This document shows positions 8,803-21,907 of a stretch of DNA of 64,000 nt, piece after piece. This DNA is from Mesostigma viride (Eukaryota > Streptophyta > Mesostigmatophyceae > Mesostigmatales > Mesostigmataceae). A model generated the notes under the pieces. It was not told where the DNA came from and searched no databases. It worked only from the letters and a program-made list of their open reading frames with translations. Numbering within the stretch: the first letter of the stretch is position 1; each line of letters starts with the position of its first letter. A program made the position numbers and the translations under genes. The DNA is taken from assembly GCA_009746045.1 (NCBI GenBank), contig RPFO01000072.1, positions 1,285,330-1,349,329 of the forward strand, read 5' to 3'.

Positions 8803-11271
8803 TCACACTTTCGAGGGCCTCTTCCGTAATTTCGCTTCCGCGATCTGCTGTTCCGTTTTCGAGTTCCTCCTCTTCTTATCGATCTCCTTTGCAGGCGCCC
8901 AGACTTCCACATCCTTCCAGCTCTTGCCATCCGTCAGCTTTACCACCTTCATCGCGTAGTCCAGCGGCATCCACCACAACTTGTTCTTCAACTTCCCTCC
9001 CTTCTCCCCCTCAGCGAAAAACTTAAATGCGACGTCCCTCCACTTGGTGTCGTATCCAGACACCTGCCCATAAAGCATGACGTCTTCTAGCTTGGCATAC
9101 ATTGGCGTAGCCGTATCCTTGTTCCCTGCTTGCATAATGGCTAAAGTCCACCCATCACACCAAAAGGCCTCTGGTGCTCCGAACCCCATTTCCCCGTCCA
9201 TAAGTCTCATTTCCAACGTGGGCTTGTCATCATCCTCATCGCCCGCCTGACTGTCTTCCGCCCCCTTAGGCTCCTCCCGTCCGGAAGTGTCAGCATGTAC
9301 AGCCGCTGGTCCGAAGCCCACCGCCACATTAGCCAAGCGAAGTAACTGCTCCACATCCTCATTACCTGCGAGCAAACCGATCATGCCATCAACGCATGAC
9401 TAAAATCGAGTTAGTAGAAATCGGACTGCCAACCGTGAAAAATCAAAACACTCTACATACCAGAATTCACTCGCAGATTTTTTCTTACCCTTTTTGGCCT
9501 TTTCCTTCGACCTCTGCTCGCAGGTAGACCCCGTCTGGGGGTGGGGGGCAGGCTCCGGGGCGGGTTTGGCGGGCTCGGCAACCTTGGCAGTCTTCGCGGT
9601 CTTGGGTAACTTCTTGGAAGCAACGCGCTCCTTTCCCCCGTCCTCCTCCTCTCCGCCGCCATCCTCCTCCTCCTTCTCCTCCTCATCGTCCGAATCTGAA
9701 AGCACAACTTCTTTTCGACGCCGTTTCTGAGGCAGGGCAGGCTTGGGAGGCTTCCCCACCTTGGCCGATTTCTTGGAAGCAACGTGCTCCGCAGCCTTCC
9801 CACCCTTGGCGGATTTCTTGGTAGCAACGTGCTGCTCCTCCTCCTCCTCCTCCTCCTCCTCCTCCCCCTCCTCCTCCTCAGCATCGTCGTCCTCCTCCTC
9901 CTCCTCCTCCTCAGCATCGTCGTCCGAATCAGCCACTGCCACAACTGGCTTACGAAGCTGCTTCTTCGGTACCTGAGAAATGGCCAGAGTCGGCGGGGGA
10001 ACCCGAAGCTGCTTCTTCGGTACCTGAGAACTGGGCAGAGGCGCCGGGGTGGGCAGAGTCGCCGGGGGAACCCGAAGCTGCTTCTTCGGAACCTGAAAAA
10101 CGGGCTGCGACGCGGCAGGCTTGGAAGGCCCACCTCCATCATCCTCAACAAGTGACACGACTGCCCGTCGAGTCACTTGAGAAGCGGGCTTCTTCGCCGC
10201 AGGCGGATCCGAATCACCTTCAGGCCCCGTCCTCTGTTCGGCCTGCTGCGTTCTGACCTCGACGGGGGTCTCTCCGCGGTTAGACCCTCCTGCCGGACCT
10301 CCATCCCCTCCATCCCCTCCCTCCAACAACTGTTGGTCATCCCTCTCCACCACGGCGGACGATCCCCCAGCTTCGTGGGAAGCTTTTCGCTTCTTCGCCC
10401 TTCCGAGCCTAGGCCCCCCATCACCTTCCCCCTGTTCAAGCCGCTCCCACAATTCACTCCCTTTCCCGATCCTTTCCACTATCTCTTGAAACCCCTTAAT
10501 CTCCGTCTTGGTACCAAACACGATCACCATCGGTTCGAACCTGGAGAAAAAGTCGTGGGCGCAAGCCTTCAGCACATTATCGTACATCCCGCCCGGTTGG
10601 GGAATGGACGAAGCTGTCGGGCAAGGACCGAACGCCCACCACCCTCTCTGAAAGTTACTCCACTTATCACCCCAAATGTTCGCCAAGTTCAGCAGGCTCA
10701 GGCACGGAAGGGACCTGCCCAAGGGAAAGGGGCGGGCTGAAGCTGAGGCAACCTCGCCTGCCACCTGCTTGACGAGCGACTTGTCATCATCATCACCGTC
10801 TAGTTCCTGACAGCAAAACCAGACCCGGCGACGGCCCCAGTCCACACTCTGCCACTCATACTTCACGTCCCATTCCTCCTCCTCCTTCGCCTCCTCCTCC
10901 TTCTTCGCCTCCGTCTCCTTCCCCTTCCCCTTCCCCTTCCCCTTCTCCAGCCCCTTCACCGGCCCCTTCATCGCCGCCTCCTTCACCCCCCCTTCGAGTA
11001 ATCCAACTTTTGGAGCGTACTTCCTGAACGCTTCCGGAGCCAAAAGTGCCAAACCCACCGTCTTGTCCTCGCTCTCTTTTAGCAGAATCTCCTGAAAGTC
11101 GATCTTGCCACTACTGAGATCCTTTCTCGGAATCCTCAGATGTGCGGCGTGTTTTTTGGCTTTAAGGGGACGGGACATGCCCGAATTTTTTGGCGCCAAA
11201 AAATTCGCGCCGGAACCGAAGGTCATAAATTTCACGTGCACGGTGTGCGCACCCCTTGCGGAAGTGGCCAT
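8803..11271 (-). CDS. unknown two-exon protein with long acidic and lysine-rich linker
   Basis: Exon 1 starts at the ATG at 11271 (MATSARGAHTVHVKF). The GT-AG intron is most consistent with 9456-9400 (57 nt, phase 0). Exon 2 ends at 8803, giving about 800 residues. There is a globular N-terminal region, then a KGKGKGK/E-rich stretch. Three copies of the short repeat QVPKKQLR follow, then a long Glu/Asp tract (SDDDAEEEE...) and three VA(S/T)KK(S/L) repeats resembling nuclear linker sequence. A globular C-terminal domain closes it (FWCDGWTLAIM, WRDVAFKFFAEG, LWWMPLDYAMKVV). I recognise no family. The composition suggests a nuclear, perhaps nucleic-acid-associated protein; that is inference. It is the gene closest to the left end of the 40-kb element and is transcribed towards that end. 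Confidence 0.65.
9400..9456 (-). other. phase-0 spliceosomal intron in the leftmost cargo gene
   Basis: On the minus strand GTAGAG...TTTTAG joins the frames of both exons without a stop. An alternative donor four bases upstream (GTATGT, at 9460) has a better consensus but puts a stop in the joined frame. Confidence 0.6.
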
Positions 11272-13425
11272 GGCGACTGCGTTCAGGCGAAACTACCACA
11301 CTAGGGCAGGCGAAATGCAAAAATTTTACTCGAATCTAAAAGACGATGAGTTTATGATGTTAGTTTGTTGCGGAAATCAGCCAGTTTACAATATCGCTGT
11401 TGTTTTTTTATGCCATCGGCATGGGGGGTAATCTGAATTTTTTGGTCGCGCGGAATAAAATAGAATTCATGATAGCGGCAGTAAAATCGCGGTTTTTAGG
11501 GTTGTTTTGACCGTGAAGCAGGCGTTAATATCGGTTGCATCGAATTCTAAACCGCGCTGGTGCTTTTTCCCAGATTTTCGGCCATTATCGGTAAGTAATT
11601 GTTCAGACCTGCGCAGTGCGTGTCTGACCTGTCCATGGAAGAACGGCGGTTGTTGCGCGCCTGGGCGAGGGATTTACGAGGGCGAGGTACAGATTTGTCG
11701 CGAATGTTATCTGCTATCAGTGCTTTCTTCTATGAGCTCATCGTTCGAGGTTTTTTGCGTTCTTTTTGGGCAGTTTCCGCCAGCTATCTCGCCGTCGCTT
11801 GCCGTTGTGTTGTCGAATACCTGGCAGCTTTAGATTGTTTTCGTTGATGTCGTGATCAGGGCCGCTTCAGTCGCAGCCTATAGCTCTTCAGGAAGGTATA
11901 AGGCATTTCATAAAACGTGTTCCGGCAAGGATGTTGTGCGTATGGACGCTTCTTGTTGTGTGAGAGTGACGCACCCTCTCTTCGCAGCGGCATCACAGCG
12001 CTCATGCGCTGAAGGGCCGCCAATGGTTTCTTTGCATTTTATCGTGCAAGGATGGAAGTGTTTTAGTGATGATGATGTTGGAGATATTGCATTTGTGTGA
12101 CTGCATGTAGATAGCTGGCACCAATGGTTGTTTGAGCTTTCCTTTGTTATGATGATGTGACAAGACTACAATGTGCTGAGCCAACCATGGTTGACATGCA
12201 TGACTGCATGCAAGCTATATATACCATGTTCCTGCTTGGTTCCTTGCCCTCCATAGTCCCAGTTTGTCATCCATGCCGGGGAGGACAGTTTAGGAGGTGT
12301 TGTTGAGTTGATTAGCTTGGTTGTCATCAACCTTACACTCTAACCTAGGAGAAACATAGGAAATGCTGCTTAGGCATATTAGGGCTACCATCGTCAAGGC
12401 TATGAACATATTTACAAGGCTGGCCATGCTGGAGGGATGATGAAGACATATGAGGTGCGTGGCCAGCCCTTCGTACATTGTAAACATACTTAGCATGGTT
12501 TTGGTGCATGTTGGATGGCATATGAAGTGGCACTGTGGGGTTACTAACTTACTGAGTGGTCCTTAGCGCCTTGTCAGGTGGTCATATAGGAAACCCATCA
12601 ACTTGAGTAGTTCTTGTCACAATGACCCCCACGTTGACCATGCGTTGCCGTCAGCGTGCAAGAGTTAATTATGTGTGCTTTGGTCAGTTTGCAGATGTCT
12701 TTGATGAAGAAGGAGGTGCTAGTGTGGCTGAATGGTTACTATAATTTCCTTGTAGTGTCTACATGGGTGGCCGTCTTGGAATGGTTGTAACTTGGGCAGT
12801 TCTTGTCAGAATGGCGTCAAACCTGGAACATTGGAGGTACCATATGTGCAGAGGATGGTAGTGTGTGGTTTGGCCAGTTTTCACGTGGCTTAGATGTATT
12901 AAGGGGTGTTAGTGTGGTTAAATACTAGCTAAAACCTCCGTCAGCGTCATCACAGGTGGCAATCTAGGAATATCCATCAAATAGGGCTGCGCTTGTCAGA
13001 ATGACCTGAAAATTTGGGGCTGCATGTCCCCCCCTCTCTAGTATTTGAAAATATAAGATATGGCATGATTCCATGTGTTTATGATTTGTTTTATTTTTTT
13101 TAGTGAAAAAAAGTACCCTTTTTGCGGGAAAATCCATCAATGTGTCTAAACATCATTATTTTGTGCTCAAAATTAGGCAGACTTTCTCAAAAGTGGGGGA
13201 ACTAATTGGAAATATATGATTTGGTCCAAATATGTTTGCCCATTGTCCTAGGGAAAATATGCCAAAAGTAGCGTCTTTTTCTATTTTTAGCGCGTAACCG
13301 GCATCTGGTGGGGGCTAGTACCCCCCCCAAGTGGTTGGAATTTTTTTTTAAAATCATATTTATGGTTCCCAATCATAATTGGATTTTTAGCACATGCATA
13401 GGTATGGTTTCCAGAAAAGTGCCCT
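11272..13425. other. intergenic; degenerate ~190-bp tandem repeat at about 12560-13020
   Basis: No supported gene. Three diverged units start near 12571, 12761 and 12951; each contains CTTGTCA(G/C)AATG about 45-60 bases in. The rest is AT-rich and probably includes the promoter of the gene starting at 11271, but no motif stands out. Confidence 0.5.
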
Positions 13426-16400
13426 TTAGGCATATCCCCTCCCCTTAAGAAGGTAGGCGATGTTCCTCGTTATGATGACGGCCACATCCCAAAATTGCCG
13501 GTATCTGGCCACAATCTCCTGCCTGCCGACCGGCCGAGGGAGAGGATGGAGATTGAAGACGAGTTCGAAAATATGAGACGCCACAAACTCCTTGCCCTTT
13601 GCGTCCTTGCATTGCGCTTCCAGCGTCTCATCCTCCTTGAATCTGGCGCAAATGGTCAGCCGCAGGCACTCCAGCACATCCTTGGCGAACTCCACCAACT
13701 TGGTGAGCTTTTCCGGTCCAACCTGGCAGCTCATGATGCAATCGATCACGGCGTCCATCATAGGAAGGCTGGCCAAGTTCCTGAAAGCGGTCCAAGAGAC
13801 CTTCTGGCCTTTCTTCTCCCCCTCTGCATTCGCGAATTTGCACCTTTGCATCATCACCTCCTCAGGCGCGGGTTTCGTTGAGGCAGGATCATCAGTCTGC
13901 TCCTGTGTCAGACGGAGAAACGTGTTGGCCAGCGTGCGACTGTAAGCGGAATGCACTGAAGCAATGCTGTGGGCCGGCTTTTTCTTTCCTTCTGCTTCCT
14001 CCTCGTGTACATCCACCGCTGCCGGCTCCACATTCCCTTCCCTCCCCCCGCTTGCCGCATAGCCGGGAGGATGTACGTGAGCAGATTGGTGTAGTGGCCA
14101 TCCGCAATATAGTGGCCCTTCCCACGCGTGACTTTGCCGTATAGATATAGCTTGTTGTAGTTCCACACGTCAAGCAACGCCTGGCCCAGCGTACGATCCG
14201 CCACGGCTAAGTCCTCCGAATTCGCCCCCTTGGCGATGTCGAACAGCTTCTCCAGCTTGCCGGTCAGCACCGCCTGCGACATCAATTAACATCGAGCGAG
14301 CAACGACAAAACTCAGTCATAAAAGGCGAGGGGTATAGCTGCGGATAGACCCTAACAAAATTCGAAAAAGAAACGGCCGACAATACGCAACGAAAATTCC
14401 AACAAAAAAAAGGAGAGGGTCTAGCTGCAGCGAGACCCTCGCAAAAAACTTGAAGCGCACACAAAAAACAACCACGAAAATTCCGAGGGTCTACCCGCAG
14501 CTAGACCCTGCCAAAATAGATAGCTTACATCTTCTTTTGCCTTAGGTAGATTTCGAAGCTCACTCCACGACGGGAGCAGGTCGCCACCCTTGAGAAGAAC
14601 GACGTTCGTACCCATGTAACCACCACGGAATTTCCGCAACAGGTCCTGGAAGGCGTGCTCCGCCTCCTTAGGAGTACTTGCGAAATTGGACTCCGCCCCA
14701 CCCTCGCACATCATTGCCCGAACCTCTCCCCACCCGCCATCCGGCCCCCTGAGAAACGACTTTAACCCCTTAAAGTAGTGGTTCCCATCCACCACCGCGT
14801 ACCGGAGAACCAGATACGGTACCGGTACCCGTTCCTCAAAAAATTTCGGATCGTAGGACTTCATCGCAGTATTGCACAGCAGGTTGAAAACTTGCCGACT
14901 GCCCTCGATCTCCTGAGGCAAAACTGCGGCCACCTCGTCCACCTGGCGTAGGTACGCCACTCAACTCCTCTCGCCAGGAAAGAGGTGGTGGACTCCGTGT
15001 TAAGCCACACGTCGACTTCAGTATCCGAAAGGGGCCGGAAGTACCTGGACCCCACATCCTCCGCGTCAATCTTGGCGCCGTGGTAATGCTTCAGCCACTT
15101 GACGAAATCCGGCATGCACAAGATTTGCTTGTCGAACAGGTCAGGTTGAGATTCGGCAAGCGCCTGGAAAGGGAACTGCCAGACCGGGACAACAACCTTG
15201 AAGTGCAAGGCGTTGTCCCGCGCATTGAGGAGAATGCGGCCGTTCTCCTTAATGGTTTCAAGGTTTAAACGCCGCTGCCTCAAAGCCTCTGGCAAAATAA
15301 GCGCGTTGACCGTCTGGATCCGCATACTGAAACATCCGGTCTGCTGAAAATCGGCCGGCCGAATCCAACGCGTTTCCCTGAGAGTATTGGCCTTCCGGAT
15401 GTTCTGGTCCCTGACCTCCTTGTTCGAGTCGACCTTTTTCGAAGGCTTCCAGCTTTCAATGATAGGGTCGGTGTCCGGGTTCCCACTGCTCGTGAGCACC
15501 CCCTCCTTAAAAAGCTTGTTGAGTGACCGGAGCAGCTCAAGAAAGGGGGAGAACTCGGGCCAGTTTGGCAGGTCATCGACGTCCGCCATCCGCCTACTCG
15601 AGCAGTACTTGAGCATATCCTTCACCAGCGCGAACACGGCGTCATGACCAGGTAACTTCTTCTCCACCGTGGCGTCTTCGTCCCCCCCGTCATCCTGAAG
15701 TAAAAAATCGAAAAGGACCGCAGGATTTGCTCAAGTCAGTAATCTTTAGGCCGACCACGACATCCTGTTCAGGGACGAACAAAGTTCTGTTGGAATAGTA
15801 CCTTACTGACACTAAACACAAAGTCCCGCAGCCGGTCAGCGTCTACCCGCAGCGAGAGGTCTAAATTTTCACAACAATCGTACCTGTCCAGTTTTCTGCT
15901 GCTTCTTGGCCTCCTTAGCCTTCTCCTTCTCCGCCTTCTTCGCCTCCTTCTCCGCCGCCTTCGCCTCCGCGTTCTTCTTACTGTTGGCCTTTGCCACCGC
16001 ATTCAGCGCCCTTTTTCCCTCAGCGGCCCGACGACGAAAATCAGCCTTCATGAATTTCTCGATCTTGTCAACCTTTGCCTCTGAGTACTCCTTAGGCTGC
16101 CACTTGAAATTCTTGGTGGCTTTCGACTTCACCAGATTTGCGAATTCATATGCCAATTCACTCTTAAAGGTAGCGTCACCCAACACCTCCGTATCGAAAT
16201 CGGCATCGACTTCCGCCTCAAGTCGTGTCAGGTACTTGCGAAACTCGGACCCCGCAGGTCCCTCCGAATCGACGCCATCGGGCGGAGACTTAAGCATGAT
16301 CAGGCCAACAGCAATAATATGATCCTTCGCAACCTTCTTGCGGGAATCCAGCTTTTCCCTTTCATGCTCAGTCAATGGAGGCTTCGCCGCCTTCCCCCCC

Positions 16401-18224
16401 GCAGTACCCCCAGCGACAGCCCCCGCCTGCATTACAAAAAAAAACGAACAAGAAGGGACTTGACCTCAGTTCGATTGTTGCACCATCGTCTCTCTGCGGA
16501 GATACCCCTCAGCACGAAAAAAATCACACGAACTCGCGGCGGATGAACGTACCTGCACAGCCACTTCTCCCTCAGCGTCTCCCCCATCCTCATCTCCTCC
16601 AGCGTTTTCATCCCCCCCATCCTCATCTCCTCCAGCGTTTTCTTCCTCTCCGGCAGCGCCTGCTGAGGCCAAACCCCCCGCCTGTCAACACCGAATACGA
16701 CAGCTCATTGGAAATCAAAATTAGTCGACATTTGTATATTTCGCATAATGCGCTCACTAAAACTTCAGGCGAAATGCAGACATCCGAATATAGTTTAATG
16801 CTTACCATTTCCATCTCGAGTCCAGACCAAATACCAGCACTGTCAACAGCCATCGCCGCAGCCGCCCCCTGAAAAAAGACAACAGATTGGTTGGGGGCAC
16901 CGTTGAAATTAGCCGAACATGTCAGTCTCAATAAAAGGGTGAGGGTCTACCTGCAGCTAGACCCCATGTAAGATGCTCGTGGAAACTCGACGGACAAGCA
17001 CCCACCTTATCAACCAAGTCTGACAAATTCGTTACATCCGGCGATACGTCCCCTGGCATGGAGCCCCCCTGCATGATATGACAGGACAAACCATGAAGGT
17101 TGGTCAGCATATAGAGCCCTATTCAGGGAATGGAAACAACCCAAATCGATAAACGATATCGGCAAGTTAACGTACCGAAACGTAGAACTTCCACCTCCTC
17201 AAAATCTTCCCCAAAGGCCATATCGGCACTTGATGGGCTCTCTCCTTTTCCAGTTGCCGCCTCAATTCCGCCTCGAAGAACAACTCGAGGGACTGCCAAT
17301 GGCCTCCCGCCTCTAAATCAGACCACTCCGTGTCTGTCTTGGTTCGGATACTCTGGAGACAATCAACCAACGAGATTTGATCCAACCATTCCTGGACGAC
17401 TTCCCGGTATGGCTTATATGTCTGAATAACATGGAAGTCCTCCCGGTGCCGGAAACTTTGGATCACCTGTCCAGCCCAATCCAAAAAGAAAGCGACCGCT
17501 TCCCGCGAAAGGCTGGCGTCCGGGCTGACAAGAAAGTCAGTCCGCCACTTAACAAAAGATTGCAGTAAGTGGTCTCTTGCCATGTCCAAATGCGCGATCA
17601 CTTCATGTGCGCGCTCCTCCAATCCTCCTACGTCATTCATTCTTCCCGGCACAATTACGATATAGTCACTGTTGGACGTGTCAACAAATCCTTGCCTGAC
17701 AATATCAAACACTTCATCTTCCGACAGTGAAGCCCTCGAATCCGCTCTCATCTCATATCTCCAGTCATGAGTTTAAAGAGCTGATGCAACGCAGTGGTTT
17801 TCAAGGTTTCCATATAGGAAGCCTCGATGCATGTGAAGCCAATGTGGACCTCGAACTTTTCAACCTCATCAAAGAGCGTCGACCATATTAAAGCACGACG
17901 GGGAAAGTAACGTCCGACATCCTCCTTCAGGATGCACGACTGCGCGATCTTCAAAACCTCATACATGTCGTCACCAACGACCCTCTTCCCATGAATGGCT
18001 CGCTGTGTGGCTTCGAACAATGCAAGACGGCCCAGGCGGTCGTTCTTCCAAATTATGTGTGCCGACTCCGGACGGTCCACGACGACACCGGACTTCTCTG
18101 CAAACGCTATCTCGGCCGAAAGAAAGCGGATCAAGCCTCTCAAGCCCTTTTCGGTTTTACGACTCACCCCAGCCTCAGACTCAGTCTGAGCCAGGTACTG
18201 TTTCAGAATGGCCACCGTGGAGGG
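13426..18224 (-). CDS. unknown multi-exon protein, seven visible exons, all visible introns phase 0
   Basis: Exons in transcription order: 18224-17176, 17068-17006, 16868-16806, 16681-16553, 16426-15884, 15694-14529 and 14273-13426. Each junction has GT and CAG borders and every intron is phase 0. The first visible exon itself begins after a CAG acceptor, so at least one upstream exon is missing. Frames shift within exons near 17750, 14965 and 14060 (the last in a G-run). The product is over 1,200 residues, mostly helical and charged. Two exons are exactly 63 nt. Exon 16681-16553 encodes a duplicated acidic ENAGGDEDGGD. Exon 16426-15884 ends in a Lys/Glu/Ala coiled coil (AEAKAAEKEAKKAEKEKAKEA). 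No catalytic motif or known family is recognised. Three introns carry the 22-nt palindrome (16943; a variant at 15838; three copies at 14331-14508). Confidence 0.65.
14331..14508. repeat. three 22-nt palindromes in one intron
   Basis: Copies at 14331-14352, 14417-14438 and 14487-14508 lie in the intron 14528-14274. Each has the form GGGT(C/A)T(A/C)(G/C)C(T/C)GC followed by a near reverse complement ending AGACCC. Related copies lie at 16943-16964 (intron), 15838-15859 (variant) and 18298-18319. Confidence 0.85.
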
Positions 18225-18499
18225 CTGCAGACAACAAGAGTAAAAAAAAGGCCACACATCGTCGTCGTCGTCGTCAACAACCTTAACTCCTAGGTCAACG
18301 TCTCTCCGCAGCTAGACCCTTACGATCAATGTATGACATAAAATCCAACCCTTTCTACGATACACACACACCGTTCAAGCCACCCTACCAGCCATTAAGA
18401 ATGTACTCCAGCACGCAAAATGTACTTCGTACCGAAGTTTGTCTTTTTATGCTGAAAATTGTCATGCATGATGTTTGCAACCAAAATAGACCTCGTACA

Positions 18500-19230
18500 A
18501 AGTTTGGTATCGATCGGACGTCATCTTGGTGACATTTGCTAGCAATAAAGGTACATTTTTGTCATTTTTTGTTAAATTAAATAGTAATAAATAGGAAACA
18601 GTACTAAATCACGTCAAACCATCATGGATATTTGCAAGCAACCTAATTACCACTAGAATAGACCATGCACAAAGTTTGGGGTCAATCTGAACTCAAAATA
18701 GTGACGTTTGCTAGCATAAATACTGCATTTTTTGCCATTTTCAAGCATTTTGCTCAGTGTAAGCTACTAAACAATATCAAACTACGTCATAAAGCTATGA
18801 AATATTGGAAGCAACCTAAACACCACTAGATTAGACCATGGGCCAAGTTTGGGCTCAGTCTGACGTCAAAATAGTGACGTTTGCTAGCATAAATGGTGCA
18901 TTTTTTGCCATTTTCAAGCATTTTGCTCAGTGTAAGCTACTAAACAATATCAAACTATGTCAGAAAGCTATGAAATGTTGGAAGCAACCTAACACCACTA
19001 GATTAGACCATGGGCCAAGTTTGGGCCCAGTTTGATCTCAAAATAGTGACGTTTGCTAGCATAAATGGTGCAATTTTTGCCTTTTTCAAGCATTTTGGTA
19101 AGTATGCCTCAAACTATGTCAGAAAACTGTGAATTGTTGTAAATAACCTGTTTGCCACTACATTAGACCATCCTCAACTTGTAAGGTCAGGCATAGGTAA
19201 AGGTAGTGACATTTGCTAGCACTATATACA
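18500..19230. repeat. AT-rich tandem repeat, about 174-bp unit, 4-5 copies
   Basis: The phrase GTTTGCTAGCATAAAT and relatives recur near 18530, 18705, 18878, 19049 and 19209. Each is preceded by a TAGACCATG...AAGTTTGG block. Units three and four are the most alike. No coding content. Confidence 0.85.
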
Positions 19231-19868
19231 AGCATATTATGCCTCTTTTCGCATATACACATCAAAAATAACAAGACATCATCATATCATGGCCTTAATA
19301 CAAGGTGTGCAAATGCAAATCACACCAGATCGGATGACCAATGATGGGTGGCTGCATGCCATCACATCTACCAGGCTGCAGGGTGAGAGGCCACATCGCT
19401 ACAAGACAGGAATCCTCGCAATTGCACAACACCGCTAGTACACTGTGCACATACCCCAAGAGGATTTGGCTACAAGCCATAAAAGTTTGGCCATGCTAAC
19501 ACATTCTTCATCCAAGCAAAATGCAGCCTCTCCAAACTCAACTCGTTGATTTAAATTCAGCTAGGCCAGGCGTGCATGCTCTACTTGCCGACAACCATGA
19601 GTAAACTTGTCTACCACTTCATTCCATGCGCCGGTAGATGGCACCGTCTCATCTACCAGTCATCCCCGGCTCCCATTCCGCATCCTCCTCTCCCTCTCCC
19701 TCTCCCTCTTCCTCCTCCCCCTCCCCCTCCCATTCTCCCTCCCCCTCTCCCTCCTCCTCCCCCTCCTCCTCCCCCTCTTTCTCCCCCTCTTTCTCTCCCT
19801 CTTCCTCCTCCTCCCCGCCTTCACTGTCACTGTGCACAGCAGGGACGGCATCGTCTATGTGGGTGCCA
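19231..19868. other. non-coding, with a CT-rich simple tract at 19680-19815
   Basis: The tract is built of (CTCCCC)/(CTCCTC) hexamers. ORFs on both strands through it (poly-Pro/Ser/Leu or poly-Glu) are composition artefacts. Nothing recognisable in the remainder. Confidence 0.7.
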
Positions 19869-21660
19869 TCACCTGCGTTCACGGTGCCAGCCTAGCTCCT
19901 GTGGAAAGAAGCGAGCGCGGCCAAATGCCTCGACTGGGTGTGGGCAGCCGCACACGAACTGCGTCACCTCCGCCAGGGCATGATAGTCCTCATACTGCCC
20001 ATCAGCCCACATCGCCTTGATGAGCAGGTGACCTCCCCTTTCCTGAACCTTAGTGACCCAGCCATGGAAGCGCTCCCTCTTCCTCGCTATCCCCGGAAAC
20101 AGGGCACACAGGCGCATCCCGATAAGCGCACGTGCTCCATGCTCGGCAAAGTAGGCATTGCAGTCATCCTTTGCTGCTGCCCTGGCGGCGGTGGCAGTCT
20201 TGTAATGCTCAAAGTCAATCTGCGGGTGCTCTTTCAACGCCGCCACCGTGGCAGCTGACAGTTTGCCGGTACTGATCAGCTCAGGCTGGTGCACCTCTGC
20301 CGTACCGCCCACTGTCCAGTGCTGCAGGTGTACATCAGAAATGGGGACCGTCATCCCTGCGCTGCCGCCACCTAATGTCACTCTAGAAAACTGGCCCGTC
20401 CACGACGGTGCGTAGTAAGGAGAGGCGACAATGCTGTCACGCTCCGTGCGATCGCCTTCCAGATCAAGGACCTTCACCAGCATGTGTGGTGCCCACGGCA
20501 TTCCCTGCCCGCAGGTGACGGCTGGCCGCTTAACAACGAGTAGGTCGCTGCGTCGTATGAGGCTTCCATTCACCTTGAAGGTGTGCCTGCCGGAAATCAG
20601 TGTGCGCAAAGCGGGCGTTGCCGTTGATGTGCTCCCTCGCGCAGCGGGCGCACATGCGCGGTTGATCTGCGCTTGAATCTCGCGGGCAGGGCAAGCGACG
20701 TGTGAGATTACTTGTTTTATGGGCAGCCTCAGTGCTCGTGTTGCCCGCGCAACCGACTGGTCGCCTGCAGATCGCAGCGGTAAGGGTACCGCCTTGTTCG
20801 CTTGCAGTTCACGCTTCTCTTTGAGCTTTTGCTCCATGATGTCGAACAGATTCTCGTTGTTGGCACGCACATCCTCCACGGACTTTGGCACCTGCTCAAT
20901 CCATCCGTCCAGCAACTGCTGCTTCTCAGCGGCGACGATGTCAGGAAAAAGGCTGTGAAGGCTAGCGCAGGTACATCTCCTGGCACCGCCCTCGTCCCAT
21001 TCAAAAAGCGGCACTAGACCAGGACTTCCTTTGGGGCCTTGCCACGCTCTATGAGGAGGCACCCATAGACAGGATCTCCCTGCGGGGTGTACCCAATGGG
21101 CGTGACCCCGTCACAAGCCTCGCCATTAGGCCCTGTGGGCTGCCACTTGTTCACCGGTGCATTTACCAACGTCTCCGATGCGGCTAGGCGCCAGCGGACA
21201 TACACGGTCATATCCGGGCCCCAAAACACTTCGAGATCGAACACCTTCGAAGAGCGGTGCCTCTCCCTCTCGGCTTCGGTTGCTGGCTCATCATCCAAGT
21301 CGGCGGTGGCGCCCGCGCCCGCACCCGCGCCGGCGCCTGCGCCCCCACCCCGCCCGCGCCCGCGCGCGCGCCTTGGGTGGCGCCCGCGCCCGCACCCGCG
21401 CCGGCGCCTGCGCCCCCGCCCCCGCCCCCGCCTGGGCCCGCGCCCGCGCCCGCGTCTTGGGTGGCGCCCGCGCCCGCACCCGCGCCTTCTCCCCCGCCCC
21501 CGCCCCCGCCCGCGCCCCCGCCCGCGCCATGGGTGTGGCCCGCGGCTGGCTTCTTCGGAAATGCGTCCATCGATTTCACCCACCGGCCGTCAGCGGTGGA
21601 TGCACCCTTTCGGCCACGTTGTGACATCAAGCGCGGCGTCCCCAATAGAACAGTCATGCA
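19869..21660 (-). CDS. unknown protein with Gly/Ala- or Arg/Gly-rich linker and a possible Tudor-like C-terminus
   Basis: A plausible start is near 21660 (MTVLLGTPRLMSQRGRKGAS). The frame then passes a GC-rich hexamer tract (21300-21535) encoding either (GA)n or (GR)n. It resumes with an ordinary-looking domain (SSKVFDLEVFWGPDMTVYVR) and, after a further shift near 21030, runs from 21000 to 19869. The last about 370 residues contain FEWDEGG, a helical segment (EKQQLLDGWIEQVPKSVEDV), and a terminal block GMRLCALFPGIARKRERFHGW...IKAMWADGQYEDY. The spacing of aromatics and acidic residues in that block recalls a Tudor/chromo barrel. That is inference and the family is unknown. Frameshifts make the exact product uncertain. 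Confidence 0.5.
21300..21535. repeat. GC-rich (GCGCCC)n-type hexamer tract
   Basis: Alternating GCGCCC, GCACCC and CCCGCC hexamers about 235 bp long, with a partly duplicated larger unit. It is embedded in the preceding gene and is a likely site of assembly frameshifts. Confidence 0.9.
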
Positions 21661-21907
21661 ATATGAATAATCATTAGTATCAACGATGCGTTCATGCAGG
21701 CGTGAACTGTGAAATACAACAAGCATGCAACAACGACTCCAGCACACTTAGTAAATACTGCTCATAATATCTGTGGCACATGCAACATGGTTAAAACACA
21801 CATGGATGACCTGTATGGCTGCACATGAACTGTCCACCTAGAGAAGACTAGAAATTCAGCATGATATCAAGAGCCATCCACACAAATATATGTCTTACCG
21901 CAGCTTA

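Noticed and set aside
14331-14508. Palindromes as Rho-independent terminators
   Set aside because: They lie in introns of a eukaryotic gene and lack a following T-run.
19649-19882. Poly-Glu and poly-Pro ORFs on both strands
   Set aside because: Produced by the CT-rich simple tract at 19680-19815.
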